A stretch of 64,000 bases of DNA from Flavobacteriaceae bacterium (GCA_030148025.1 JASBUG010000041.1:124001-188000); one strand, 5' to 3'. Positions 9,476 to 18,454 are shown, counted from the first letter of the stretch. The notes: a model not told the origin generated them from the sequence alone. Numbers and translations are program-made.

Positions 9476-10533
9476 TATTCTTCTACTTGATTATAAAATG
9501 GTTGCGGTATTGATGATGAATATCCTTCCCTAGAATCGGAATTTCTATGATGGCATAAACTACTACCTTCTGTTGTGTAAACGTTAGCATTCCTCCTTAT
9601 ATATGCATTTATTACTTTTTTTGCGGGGTGTTTTGGAGCGTCTTTAGAAGCGGAAACATAGGCTGTTTTGCATTTAATTGCATCTAAAATACTTGGTGAA
9701 ATATTTCTTTTGCTTCCGTGATGAGGAACTTGCATAAATCGAATATTGGAAATATCAATTCCTGCATTATTTGCATATTCAATTACTCTTTTTAAAGCAG
9801 GAATTCCTGTGTCCCCTGTAAATAAATAGTAATCGTTTTCAAATTCAAGTAATAAAACTGTACTTGAATTATTTTCAGCAGAAGTTTCACCACTTTCATC
9901 AAGAGTTTCAATTTGGAGAGTTTCTCCTATCATATTTACAACTCCATTTAGTCTAGAAAACGTCTTCCCCATTATAGTGCTTTTAGCTTCAGGGCTTTTA
10001 TTAAATTCTGGTATTAACTCTTGGTAATACTCAAGGTCAGGTCCAAGCACTTTAATTTTTCCATTATCAAATGACAATCCACTAAAAGGTTCTTCAATAT
10101 TAATGTCTCTTTCAATAGCAATCTCTTCACATTCATAGGCATAATTATATGCTTCTTTAAGTCTCTCACTCAAACTGTTATTAGTTATTCTACCATCAAC
10201 AAATAAATCTTTAATATCATCCGAATGCGTCCAAGGCCTGTGCATCCATAACTTTTCAATAGTAAAATCTTCTTCCTTTAGTATTTCACGTAAACCTGAA
10301 GAATGATCACCATCAGGATGAGTGGATATAATTAAATCTATATAATTGGTTTCATAAGTTTCCTTTATTAATTTTATTAGCTCTTTTCCACTATCAATTG
10401 TTCCACCATCAATTATAATTGTATATTGTTTCTTTTTGTCATTAAAATCACCATACCTAATTGCAATTGCATCACCACTTTTTTCTCCATTTCCTACGGC
10501 CAAAAAATCAATTTCTAAACTATTTTTACTCAT
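9475..10533 (-). CDS. MBL-fold metallohydrolase, ComEC/Rec2-like
   Basis: A 352-residue soluble protein of the metallo-beta-lactamase fold. The zinc motif T-H72-x-D74-x-D76-H77 (STHPDGDHSSG), the metal-bridging D241 in LFTGDTG, and the HHGS motif at 271-274 are all present, as in the C-terminal domain of ComEC. There is no signal peptide and no ComEC membrane part. Stand-alone members of this group occur in many accessory loci. The gene is the first of a two-gene unit with the four-helix membrane protein. Substrate unknown; nucleotide or nucleic acid hydrolysis is plausible from the fold only. Confidence 0.82.
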   Translation of the reverse strand: MSKNSLEIDFLAVGNGEKSGDAIAIRYGDFNDKKKQYTIIIDGGTIDSGKELIKLIKETYETNYIDLIISTHPDGDHSSGLREILKEEDFTIEKLWMHRPWTHSDDIKDLFVDGRITNNSLSERLKEAYNYAYECEEIAIERDINIEEPFSGLSFDNGKIKVLGPDLEYYQELIPEFNKSPEAKSTIMGKTFSRLNGVVNMIGETLQIETLDESGETSAENNSSTVLLLEFENDYYLFTGDTGIPALKRVIEYANNAGIDISNIRFMQVPHHGSKRNISPSILDAIKCKTAYVSASKDAPKHPAKKVINAYIRRNANVYTTEGSSLCHHRNSDSREGYSSSIPQPFYNQVEE

Positions 10534-10766
10534 ACTTTTATTCTAATTAAGAGTTATTTTATACTACTGGTAAATATTTTTACTTGACTTGTTTTAACGA
10601 AACAAACCTACTGTTAATCAGAGTCATAAACTCAATTCCAGACTTATGGAACAAATTAAATTCCTATGCATTACAATTCCTTACGGTTTTCCACAATTGG
10701 ATGAAATTTATTTCTCACAAAAACATAAAGTACTTGTAATCAACCTCTTTCATTGTAATCATATTT

Positions 10767-10782
10767 TTGGCACGATGCTTGG
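10767..10782 (+). promoter_or_regulatory. Sigma-54-like promoter (TTGGCACG-n4-TTGG)
   Basis: TTTTTGGCACGATGCTTGG has TGGCACG and, at the correct spacing, TTGG against the TTGC expected at -12. It lies about 90 bases before the secreted Arg-rich protein and repeats the box found before its paralogue. The rest of the 325-base gap between 10533 and 10859 shows nothing more that I can support. Confidence 0.6.
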
Positions 10783-10858
10783 TAAGTATATAACATCAAA
10801 CAAAAAACAAATAGTTATGTAGTGTCGGTTAATCGCGATACGCGTAACACAAAAAATT

Positions 10859-12022
10859 ATGAAGAAGATGAAACAGTTACTATTCCTTTTTGCAAGTGTG
10901 CTCCTGGCAGGAGCACCTGTTAGTGCCAAATCAACCACCAACAGTTTAGACCATAATGCGCATGCATCTACATTTGTAAGAGGGTATGGTAATTCGTTTA
11001 TTTTTGTAGAGCAAGGCGTTGAGTTTGCTGTGTTTCCAGATGGGCAGTTCGATTTTAATGTTATGGCTTATGGGCCAAACTTTGGTGCACATGTAGACCT
11101 TGGTGGTGTAAGTATTAGCTTTAATACTGGCCACAGTTATGATGCTTATTTACAGTACGACGATTATGGTGCTGTAATACAAATAGAAAATGTTCCAATT
11201 TATTACGATTATTATGGGCGCATTACACGTGCAGGCGATGTGCGTATACGCTATAACAACTTTGGTTATGTAACACGTGTTGGAGGGTTATATATTCACT
11301 ACAATGCTTATAACCGCTTTTCGCACTATACTGGCTTTATTAACGTATATAACAGAAGTTATATTTACAGACCATGGCATAGGTATTATGCAGCACCTGT
11401 AGTAGATTTTTGTGTAGTGTATAGCAGACCTTACCGTCGTTATTACAAACCAGTACGTCATACCTATTACAGACCTTATAGAGATAATTACAGACCTCGC
11501 GTATCGTATAGCGCAAGCAGACGTGGTAGTGCTGTAGCACAACGTACTAGCAGACGTAGTGATAGATATATACAAAGTAGAACTGGAAGACGTGGTGATG
11601 CTGTTGCAAGAACTAGTAGAAGTACGACCAGAAGTAATGATAGGGCTACTACTTCTAGAAACAGAGGTACAGATGCCAGAGCAAGACGTACTACTTCTAG
11701 TAAGCCTAGAACGACTACCAGAACTAGAGTGGATAGCAGAGACAGGGCAGTCACACGTAGAGCTCCTGAAAGAAAAATTAAACGTTCTGTAAAAAGAACA
11801 GACCGATCTCAGCCTAGAACTATGTCTAAGCCAAGAACCACCTCTAAATCTAGAGTGGCAACGAGATCGCAAAAAAGAAATAAATCGCAAGTAAAACAAC
11901 GTTCATCACAAAGAAAAACTGTGAAGGCAAGTCCAAAAAGGACATCTGAACGTATAAGACATAAGTCGCGTTCTAGTTCTAGTAAAAAACCTAGTTCTAG
12001 GTCCACAAGACGCAGACAATAA
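10859..12022 (+). CDS. Secreted repeat protein with very long Arg/Ser/Thr-rich tail
   Basis: A 387-residue protein with a signal peptide (MKKMKQLLFLFASVLLAGAPVSA). The N-terminal half has FVEQGVEFAVFPDGQFDFN, matching the block in the 5189 protein, and then imperfect beta-type repeats (for example VPIYYDYYGRITRAGDVRIR). From about residue 180 onwards it is Tyr/Arg-rich, and from about 210 to the end almost purely Arg, Lys, Ser and Thr, strongly basic and probably disordered. Such a tail could bind polyanions (DNA, polysaccharide, LPS) outside the cytoplasm; this is inference. ATG 10859 is taken; ATG 10868 is possible. Function unknown. Confidence 0.82.
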   Translation: MKKMKQLLFLFASVLLAGAPVSAKSTTNSLDHNAHASTFVRGYGNSFIFVEQGVEFAVFPDGQFDFNVMAYGPNFGAHVDLGGVSISFNTGHSYDAYLQYDDYGAVIQIENVPIYYDYYGRITRAGDVRIRYNNFGYVTRVGGLYIHYNAYNRFSHYTGFINVYNRSYIYRPWHRYYAAPVVDFCVVYSRPYRRYYKPVRHTYYRPYRDNYRPRVSYSASRRGSAVAQRTSRRSDRYIQSRTGRRGDAVARTSRSTTRSNDRATTSRNRGTDARARRTTSSKPRTTTRTRVDSRDRAVTRRAPERKIKRSVKRTDRSQPRTMSKPRTTSKSRVATRSQKRNKSQVKQRSSQRKTVKASPKRTSERIRHKSRSSSSKKPSSRSTRRRQ

Positions 12023-12056
12023 ATTATATATTTTTTTGGTTAGTTAGTTGGATAAA

Positions 12057-12103
12057 CTCTGCAAGATGTATGCTTCAAAGCACCTTGCAGGGTTTTCTTT
12101 TTT
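12057..12103 (+). terminator. Rho-independent terminator
   Basis: CTCTGCAAG-ATG pairs with CAC-CTTGCAGGG (one mismatch at the loop side, G-T closure at the base), followed by TTTTCTTTTTT. It ends the transcript of the Arg-rich secreted protein gene. Confidence 0.78.
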
Positions 12104-12105
12104 AA

Positions 12106-12443
12106 GTCATTATGAGGAACGTAGTGACTTGATAATCTCTCACTCAGTAGAAAACAAATAGATTCTTACGCTGCGCTCAGAATGACAATCACTACGTCAT
12201 TGTGAGGAGTAGAACGACGTAACAATCTCACAAATTAAAACTAACAGGTTCTTACGCTGCGCTCAGAATGACAATCACTACGTCATTGTGAGGAGTAGAA
12301 CGACGTAGCAATCTCTTGATGTCAAACAAACAGATTCTTACGCTGCGCTCAGAATGACAATCACTACGTCATTGTGAGGAGTGGAACGACGTTACAATCT
12401 CTTGATTAAAACTAACAGGTTCTTACGCTGTGTTCAGAATAAC
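12106..12443. repeat. Four tandem REP-like palindromic units
   Basis: Four units start at 12106, 12196, 12282 and 12368 (spacing 90, 86, 86). Each opens GTCATTRTGAGGA and closes near TTACGCTGCGCTCAGAATGAC, so the ends are inverted relative to each other (GTCATT...AATGAC) and each unit can fold. Short links such as AATCACTAC separate them. There is no reading frame. The fourth unit is degraded at its end (TGTTCAGAATAAC). This fills the gap between the terminator and the GIY-YIG gene. Confidence 0.9.
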
Positions 12444-12446
12444 CGA

Positions 12447-12746
12447 TTAATCAAAATAAAACAACCAACCATCAGATAAATCTTCCCATAAAGAATTATT
12501 CAATTCTATCAAATCGATTTTTTTATATCGTTTATATTTCTTGATTTGTTTTTCACGTACTATAGCTTCGTCAATAGAATCAAATTCTTCAAAATATACT
12601 AGTTTATCGCAATTATACCTGCTAGCAAATCCTTTAAATTTCTTTGACTTATGCTCGTACATTCTTTTGATTAAATTGGATGTAACTCCTGTATACAAAA
12701 CTGTATCATTCTTATTAGTAATAATATAGACATAGTCTTTTTGCAT
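12447..12746 (-). CDS. Single-domain GIY-YIG nuclease family protein
   Basis: A 99-residue protein made of one GIY-YIG domain. Y5-V-Y7 and Y18-T-G20 stand for the GIY and YIG motifs; R28 in NLIKRMYEHK and E65 in AIVREKQIK match the catalytic Arg and metal-binding Glu of the family, followed by R-YKKIDLIE and W-DL. All key residues are present, so the protein may be active. The stop lies 4 bases after one repeat array and the start 22 bases before the next, so the gene is fully enclosed by GTCATT...AATGAC repeats. Confidence 0.88.
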   Translation of the reverse strand: MQKDYVYIITNKNDTVLYTGVTSNLIKRMYEHKSKKFKGFASRYNCDKLVYFEEFDSIDEAIVREKQIKKYKRYKKIDLIELNNSLWEDLSDGWLFYFD

Positions 12747-12767
12747 ATAACAATATAATCATAAAAC

Positions 12768-12957
12768 GTCATTATGAGGAACGTAGTGACTTGATAATTC
12801 TCACTCAGTAGAAAACAAATAGATTCTTACGCTGTGTTCAGAACAACAATCACAACGTCATTGTGAGGAGTGGAACGACTTAACAATCTCTCGATGTCAA
12901 ACAAACAGATTCTTACGCTTCGCTTAGAATGACGAAGTTGTCATTGTGAAAAATGAC
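12768..12957. repeat. REP-like repeats on the other side of the GIY-YIG gene
   Basis: Two full units start at 12768 and 12857, and a short remnant (GTCATTGTGAAAAATGAC) lies at 12940-12957. The unit at 12768 is nearly identical to the first unit at 12106, including its inner part (CACTCAGTAGAAAAC), so the GIY-YIG gene and three intervening units are bounded by a direct repeat. The array stops just before the stop codon of the flippase gene. Confidence 0.9.
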
Positions 12958-12960
12958 TTA

Positions 12961-14415
12961 TTACTTCTTCAGAAACCGATTAAAAATAGCTGTGATATCC
13001 TCAGAAAAATTTAGAGTATACACTACAACAGCATAGCACAACCCAACAAGAATAGACTTCAAGCCAATATTAATAATTGGGTGGAATGAGAATTCCCAGA
13101 AATAAAAAACTAAAGCTAGCACTACAATTAAAACAAATGTCTTTCCTGTATTAATTGTAAATGGTGACATCTTAAATTTATATTGGACAAAAATAACCTT
13201 AGCGATATTATAAATAACAATTGATGCAAACGTAGCAATAGCAGCTCCATCAATTCCATATTCAGGAATAAGTAGTGCATTAAAAACCACGGTCATAATT
13301 GCTAATAATACTCCCAAAGCAAGAACCACCCTGTAATAGTCGCTATTAAATAAAATAGCATTGTTATTACCAATGATATTATCAGATAGTTTAGCAATAC
13401 TAATTAAAAACACCACAAATAAGCCTCCTGTATACTTATCTGGTATCAACAAATACAACTGATTGATATTTAATATGATCAACAGGAAAATGAACCCACT
13501 AATAATAAAGAGGTTTAAGGAACTCTTTTTATACAATGTTCGTAATTCGGTTTCAGCATTTTCATTCAATAGTTTAGCTGTTAACGGATAGGTAATTTGA
13601 TGCATAGAACGTGCTGGTACACCAATAACTGTTGCAATATAAATGGCTACACCGTAATAGGCCACTTTTTCTATTTCAATAAATTGACCGATCATAAATT
13701 TATCGATCTCCAGAATAATATTAGCTACCGATCCTGCAATAATTATCAATGCAGAATATTTAAGCATTGACCCCATATTTGGGAGTCTTCCAAATCGAAA
13801 TACTGGGCGACGTACAAAAAAGGCATACAGTTTCATTATTACCATTCTAAGCAAGTAAACACCAACTACGGCATAAATAAATTGCTCTATAGTTAGTAAT
13901 TTAAAATACAAACATGCTAACAAGATCATGATGCCTACCCTATGAAATACTTCTTTCATAAAGTTTCCAAATACACTTTTCATCTGTACTTTGGTCCATG
14001 CATAGAATACTTCAAAATACGAGAATGCGATAGCTGCTACATAAATTAACCATACATAATCTTTTATGATCGCATTTTCTTTAGATAAATAATTACTTAT
14101 TATTTCAAAACACAACTGCCCTATCAATCCCAAAGGAATAATTACCAGTAAAGGCAAGAACAGCATATAGGTTAAAAAACTATTGACATTATTTCGTGAT
14201 CTGTACGATGAGTAGAATTTCACTAAGGTATTATGAGCTCCAAATGCTAATAATGGCATCATAACATTGGCAGTAGACAAAATATAGGTTATGAGTCCGT
14301 AATGCATCTCAGACATGAAGTTTGTATACAGGAACAGTGTATTTATCGCGCCAATACCAAACCCCAAATAGGTGGTAATGGTATTTTTAAACGATTGATT
14401 TTTAACTACTCCCAT
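12961..14415 (-). CDS. Polysaccharide flippase (MATE/Wzx-like)
   Basis: A 484-residue integral membrane protein with about 12-14 hydrophobic helices and the typical N-terminus of oligosaccharide flippases (SFKNTITTYLGFGIGAINTLFLY). It is expected to move lipid-linked sugar units across the inner membrane. It lies 5 bases downstream of a glycosyltransferase gene on the same strand, with YfhO and DUF4834 genes before that, which supports a role in surface glycan assembly. The substrate cannot be told. Confidence 0.88.
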   Translation of the reverse strand: MGVVKNQSFKNTITTYLGFGIGAINTLFLYTNFMSEMHYGLITYILSTANVMMPLLAFGAHNTLVKFYSSYRSRNNVNSFLTYMLFLPLLVIIPLGLIGQLCFEIISNYLSKENAIIKDYVWLIYVAAIAFSYFEVFYAWTKVQMKSVFGNFMKEVFHRVGIMILLACLYFKLLTIEQFIYAVVGVYLLRMVIMKLYAFFVRRPVFRFGRLPNMGSMLKYSALIIIAGSVANIILEIDKFMIGQFIEIEKVAYYGVAIYIATVIGVPARSMHQITYPLTAKLLNENAETELRTLYKKSSLNLFIISGFIFLLIILNINQLYLLIPDKYTGGLFVVFLISIAKLSDNIIGNNNAILFNSDYYRVVLALGVLLAIMTVVFNALLIPEYGIDGAAIATFASIVIYNIAKVIFVQYKFKMSPFTINTGKTFVLIVVLALVFYFWEFSFHPIINIGLKSILVGLCYAVVVYTLNFSEDITAIFNRFLKK

Positions 14416-14420
14416 AAATA

Positions 14421-15701
14421 TTACAAAATTATGTCGGCTAACTTTTTAGTTAATGCTTTCCTGCTATATTGCTGTAATCCTATAGCATGGCTTTGTAATT
14501 CTCCTTTTCTATAAGCATCAAAATACTCTAAAATATTAGCTTTCAAAGCATCAAAATCAGCATATGTAAAATATGTTCCTGTATTGGTACTTCTTATAAT
14601 CTGTGATACATCTGAATCCTCAGGTCCTAAAGCCAATATTGGTCTATTAGAAGCCATGTATTCAAACAGTTTCCCTGGAATGATACATTTGGTCTCTTCT
14701 GAATCAATTTCAATTAACAGCAATACTTGCGATTGTTTTTGATAACGTATAGCTTCTTCATGCGATACATAGCCTACCAAATTTACAAACTGCGAAAGAT
14801 TATATGCATCCAGACTTTGTAGTACTTCCTGACTTACTGCTCCTACCAAATTGATTTGAAATTGTGACTGAAATATTTTGTTATCTCTAACAATTTCAAA
14901 CAAAGCTTTCCACAATATTTCCGGATTCCTATCTGACAATAAGGAGCCAATATGTGCTATTGAAAATTTACTATCCATAGTAAACTCGTTTACTGAATTT
15001 GCATCATAACCATTTGTAATTACAGTTATAGGCTTAGTAGTAATTACTTCGAACTCTTTTTTTGTAGTTGGACTGGTTACTATAACCTGATCTGCTTTAT
15101 TAAGCACTTCTGCTTCCAGCTTTTTATGCTTTGAACGCGCCATTGGAAGCAATTTTAATTTTTTATGATAGCCTATTGTAGTCCAAGGATCTCTAAAATC
15201 AGTAATCCAATTAATATTGAACTTATGCTTTAACTTAAGACCTATAATATGCATACTATGAGGAGGTCCTGTGGTTACAACAGTATCAATATCATTATCT
15301 TGTATATAAGTTGACAAGAACTTTACGGAAGGCTTGATCCAATTTTTACGAGCATCAGGAATAAAGAAATTACCACGAACAAAAAGCATTAGTTTTTCAA
15401 CAAACGATTGACTTCTTGGTTGGTGAATTATACCCTTACTTATGGTTTCAGATTTCTTTTTAGATAGTAAACCTGCTAATCTATAAGGCTCCTTTATTGG
15501 TTGTTTTAGTACAGTGATGTCTTTTGGAACTTCAGACAACATACTCCTGTCTTCAATTGGATAGCTAGGGTTTTCAGGAACGTAAACTATAGGTTCTACA
15601 TTAAAATTGCGAAGGTATTTCACAAATTTTAACCACCGTTGTACTCCTGGGCCACCAGCTGGCGGCCAATAATACGCTATAATAAGTGCTTTTTTACGCA
15701 C
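14421..15701 (-). CDS. Glycosyltransferase family 4-like protein
   Basis: A 426-residue GT-B type enzyme. The N-terminal nucleotide-fold half begins KKALIIAYYWPPAGGPGVQR, a pattern common in GT4 enzymes. The C-terminal half has the donor-binding region (CIIPGKLFEYMASNRPILALG, with E in the usual KxxEYMA context). There is no signal peptide; it acts in the cytoplasm or at the inner membrane. It overlaps the YfhO gene by 8 bases and precedes the flippase by 5, so it is part of the same operon. Sugar donor unknown. Confidence 0.9.
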   Translation of the reverse strand: MRKKALIIAYYWPPAGGPGVQRWLKFVKYLRNFNVEPIVYVPENPSYPIEDRSMLSEVPKDITVLKQPIKEPYRLAGLLSKKKSETISKGIIHQPRSQSFVEKLMLFVRGNFFIPDARKNWIKPSVKFLSTYIQDNDIDTVVTTGPPHSMHIIGLKLKHKFNINWITDFRDPWTTIGYHKKLKLLPMARSKHKKLEAEVLNKADQVIVTSPTTKKEFEVITTKPITVITNGYDANSVNEFTMDSKFSIAHIGSLLSDRNPEILWKALFEIVRDNKIFQSQFQINLVGAVSQEVLQSLDAYNLSQFVNLVGYVSHEEAIRYQKQSQVLLLIEIDSEETKCIIPGKLFEYMASNRPILALGPEDSDVSQIIRSTNTGTYFTYADFDALKANILEYFDAYRKGELQSHAIGLQQYSRKALTKKLADIIL

Positions 15702-18129
15702 CCTCGACTACTTTTGCATTCTTTTTTCTAAACTCGTAAAACAACCCTCCTAACAAGAGTATCCCAACAACAATAGAGCTTCCAAGCGCTATTGTACTTC
15801 CCGTTTTAATAACCTGAGGTTCAAATTTAAATTCTATAGTATGATTACCCGAAGGTACTTCCATACCTCTTAAAATATAGTTTACACGAATATGAGAGGT
15901 TTCTTCACCATCTATATATGCTTGCCATCCTTCTTTATAGTAGTTCTCTGAAAATACAACAAAACCATCATTAGTATTAGAAGATTCATACTTCAAATAG
16001 TTTGGTTTTACTTCTGTTAACCTAATTGAGGCTAAAGAATCTACCTGATACGTTACTTTAGATATATCAAATTGATTGTTATTTAAAATAGCTGTTGTTT
16101 TTATGTTTAAGCTATCCAAGGCAGTTATTTCTTCATTAGCCGTATTAACAGTTTTAAACGTTTCAATAAACCACGCATTTCCATTTGCATCGGTATTATC
16201 AAATACCTGAGCACCTCCCTCTTCTACAGGTGCAATAATATATTTGGTATTCAACATATTAAGTACACCTAAATGATTTTTAGCAATATAAAAATCGAAC
16301 ACATCGTTATAACGATTCATTTTTGCTGCATGGTAGCCATTTAATGAATTATGAAAATAAGAAGGTCGTGTATTACTGGTCGTTAGATCGTAAACACGAT
16401 AGTGCGAGGTATCATTTTGAATTTGCTTGTCGGCAGCATTAGCTTGATATGGTTTTTGCACTTGTATTGACGATACAAAATCATCTTCGTTTACATAACG
16501 TCTATCAACACCAATAAGATCGAATAGAATCAACCCAGCAAATACTATCACTAGCAATTTTTCTGACAGCTTCTCTTTTAGAAACATCCATATGGCACAG
16601 GCTGACAGTAATACTAGTATAAGTGACCTTAAGGTATCTGCGTTAAAAATAGCTATTCTATCATCTTTTACTGCTTCGATAAATGATCGCCCATAATTCT
16701 GAATGTATTGTCCATCACGTATCCCCACAAAATCAAATAAGCTACCTTTAAATAATAAGAATATAACTGCTAAACCACCTGTAATAGCTGTTGCCTTTTT
16801 AAGTGCTTTCAGTTTTTCTTCTTTGCGTTCAACATCATTAAACAATCGTACTAAAGCAAAAGTCCCTAGTATTGGAATACATAATTCTAAAATTACTTGA
16901 ATAGAACTTACCGCTCTAAACTTATTATAGAGAGGCATATAATCAATAAACAAATCTGTTAGAATACCAAAGTTCTTACCCCATGATAATAGTAAGGACA
17001 TAACTGTACCTGCTACTAACCACCATTTTAAGCGTCCTTTCACCAAAAACAGTCCTAATACAAACAAAAACAATATTACAGCACCAACATAGGCAGGAGC
17101 CTCTACTATAGGTTGTTTTCCCCAATAGGTAGGTGTATGCTTAACTTCGTTTAATGCTTGTACAGGTGTTGCTCCTAATTTTATATAAGCATCGTAAGTA
17201 TTTGAGTCTTTACCAACATCATCATAGGTTCCACCACCCATAAAACGAGGAATGAATAAATTGAAGCTTTCAGCTATACCATAACTATATTCTGTTATAT
17301 AGTCTTTATTTAAACCACTGGAAGCTTCTTTTGGTGAGCCATCAGGATTAATAGTCAATTCACTCTTACCACGCGTACTTTCTTTTACATACTCTTGCGT
17401 AGCCATAATATTAGTAGCGTTAAGACCAATAGACAGGATCACAGCAACTACAAGTATTCCAACCGACTTAAAGAAATGCGGTATTTGTTGTTTCTTATAG
17501 GCATCTATTAAATAGGCGATTCCTAATACAATTACCAAAAGCAACAAATAATAGGTCATTTGAAAATGATTGGCAACTATCTCCAGAGCCATAGCAATGG
17601 TTGTAAGCAAGAATCCCCAAACATATTTGCGTTGAAACGTGAGCAATATTCCTGATAATACTAAAGGCATATAAGCAATGGCGTGTGCTTTACTGTTGTG
17701 CCCCACACCAAGAATAATGATTAAGTACGTTGAAAAACCAAATGCCAAAGCGCCCAAAGCTGCTAATTTAAAATCGACTTTTAACACTAACATCAGTACA
17801 TAAAAACCTAATAAGTATAAGAACAAATAATCTGCTGGCCGTGGTAAAAAACGAAGCGTAAGATCTAATTTTTTGATATAGTTATGAGGGTACTTTGCTC
17901 CTAGTTGGTAAGTAGGCATGCCTCCAAAAGCACTATTAGTCCAATAGGTTTCTTCACCTGTTAAAGCTCTAAACTCATTTTGTTGCTTCGCCATCCCGAT
18001 ATATTGCATAATATCGCTCTGGAAAATTTGTTTTCCTTTTAGAACCGGATTAAAATATAACAGAGATGCTAATATAAACCCACCAATAATTAATATATGC
18101 GGAAGGATCTTTTTAAGAGAAAAATTCAT
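15694..18129 (-). CDS. YfhO-family large membrane protein
   Basis: An 811-residue protein with an N-terminal membrane helix, the conserved DIMQYIGMAKQQNEFR region, about 12 further helices up to residue ~560, a large soluble domain (from the RVYDLT region to about 770, containing FSENYYKEGWQAYIDG), and a final C-terminal helix. This layout fits the YfhO family (GT-C-like membrane proteins, linked in Gram-positive bacteria to glycosylation of cell-wall polymers). Its operon with a glycosyltransferase and a flippase fits a glycan role. Exact reaction unknown. Confidence 0.87.
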   Translation of the reverse strand: MNFSLKKILPHILIIGGFILASLLYFNPVLKGKQIFQSDIMQYIGMAKQQNEFRALTGEETYWTNSAFGGMPTYQLGAKYPHNYIKKLDLTLRFLPRPADYLFLYLLGFYVLMLVLKVDFKLAALGALAFGFSTYLIIILGVGHNSKAHAIAYMPLVLSGILLTFQRKYVWGFLLTTIAMALEIVANHFQMTYYLLLLVIVLGIAYLIDAYKKQQIPHFFKSVGILVVAVILSIGLNATNIMATQEYVKESTRGKSELTINPDGSPKEASSGLNKDYITEYSYGIAESFNLFIPRFMGGGTYDDVGKDSNTYDAYIKLGATPVQALNEVKHTPTYWGKQPIVEAPAYVGAVILFLFVLGLFLVKGRLKWWLVAGTVMSLLLSWGKNFGILTDLFIDYMPLYNKFRAVSSIQVILELCIPILGTFALVRLFNDVERKEEKLKALKKATAITGGLAVIFLLFKGSLFDFVGIRDGQYIQNYGRSFIEAVKDDRIAIFNADTLRSLILVLLSACAIWMFLKEKLSEKLLVIVFAGLILFDLIGVDRRYVNEDDFVSSIQVQKPYQANAADKQIQNDTSHYRVYDLTTSNTRPSYFHNSLNGYHAAKMNRYNDVFDFYIAKNHLGVLNMLNTKYIIAPVEEGGAQVFDNTDANGNAWFIETFKTVNTANEEITALDSLNIKTTAILNNNQFDISKVTYQVDSLASIRLTEVKPNYLKYESSNTNDGFVVFSENYYKEGWQAYIDGEETSHIRVNYILRGMEVPSGNHTIEFKFEPQVIKTGSTIALGSSIVVGILLLGGLFYEFRKKNAKVVEGA

Positions 18130-18156
18130 GGACTAATTGTAAACTATTTTCGAAAA

Positions 18157-18438
18157 TTAATCAATTTCTTCGTAATCTACGTATTCACCTACATTTTTAT
18201 TTGAAGACTTTTGTTGGTTTGGCATTTTATCAATAGATATTTCACCTTCCTTTTTCTTAGCTTCTTTAGGTTGTTGATATTGATTGAATTGTTGCCCAAA
18301 CTTTTGTTCGGCCTTTTTTGCAACATAACGCATTAGCACTGGTGCAAAGATTCTAGATAAGATCTTGATACCGTACCATACAAGAAGAATAATTAAAATT
18401 GTTCTTACAAAACCTGTTATTGAGGCGTATTGCAACAT
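18157..18438 (-). CDS. DUF4834-like small membrane protein
   Basis: A 93-residue protein with one membrane helix near the N-terminus (about 10-35), a basic amphipathic stretch (RYVAKKAEQKFGQQFNQYQ) and an acidic end VGEYVDYEEID. The pattern fits what I know as DUF4834 of Bacteroidota (family call from memory). It is the first gene of the transcript leading into YfhO, glycosyltransferase and flippase genes. Function unknown. Confidence 0.75.
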   Translation of the reverse strand: MLQYASITGFVRTILIILLVWYGIKILSRIFAPVLMRYVAKKAEQKFGQQFNQYQQPKEAKKKEGEISIDKMPNQQKSSNKNVGEYVDYEEID

Positions 18439-18454
18439 GAATAAAATATTTATT

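Noticed and set aside
10646-10822. 58-codon frame starting ATG upstream of the Arg-rich secreted protein
   Set aside because: It runs across the sigma-54-like promoter, has no promoter of its own and an unconvincing composition; probably chance.
11288-12006. Long antisense and alternative frames opposite the Arg-rich tail (up to about 200 codons)
   Set aside because: They result from the repetitive AG/CG codon pattern of the tail; their products are Ser/Leu/Thr low-complexity with no start context, and the sense frame has a signal peptide, promoter and terminator.
12106-12957. Regular repeats considered as a CRISPR array
   Set aside because: Units are 77-80 bases long, contiguous with fixed short links rather than unique spacers, and no cas gene is present.
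12106-12957. Insertion sequence
   Set aside because: No transposase and no target-site duplication could be seen; the block is better described as REP-like repeats with a GIY-YIG gene.
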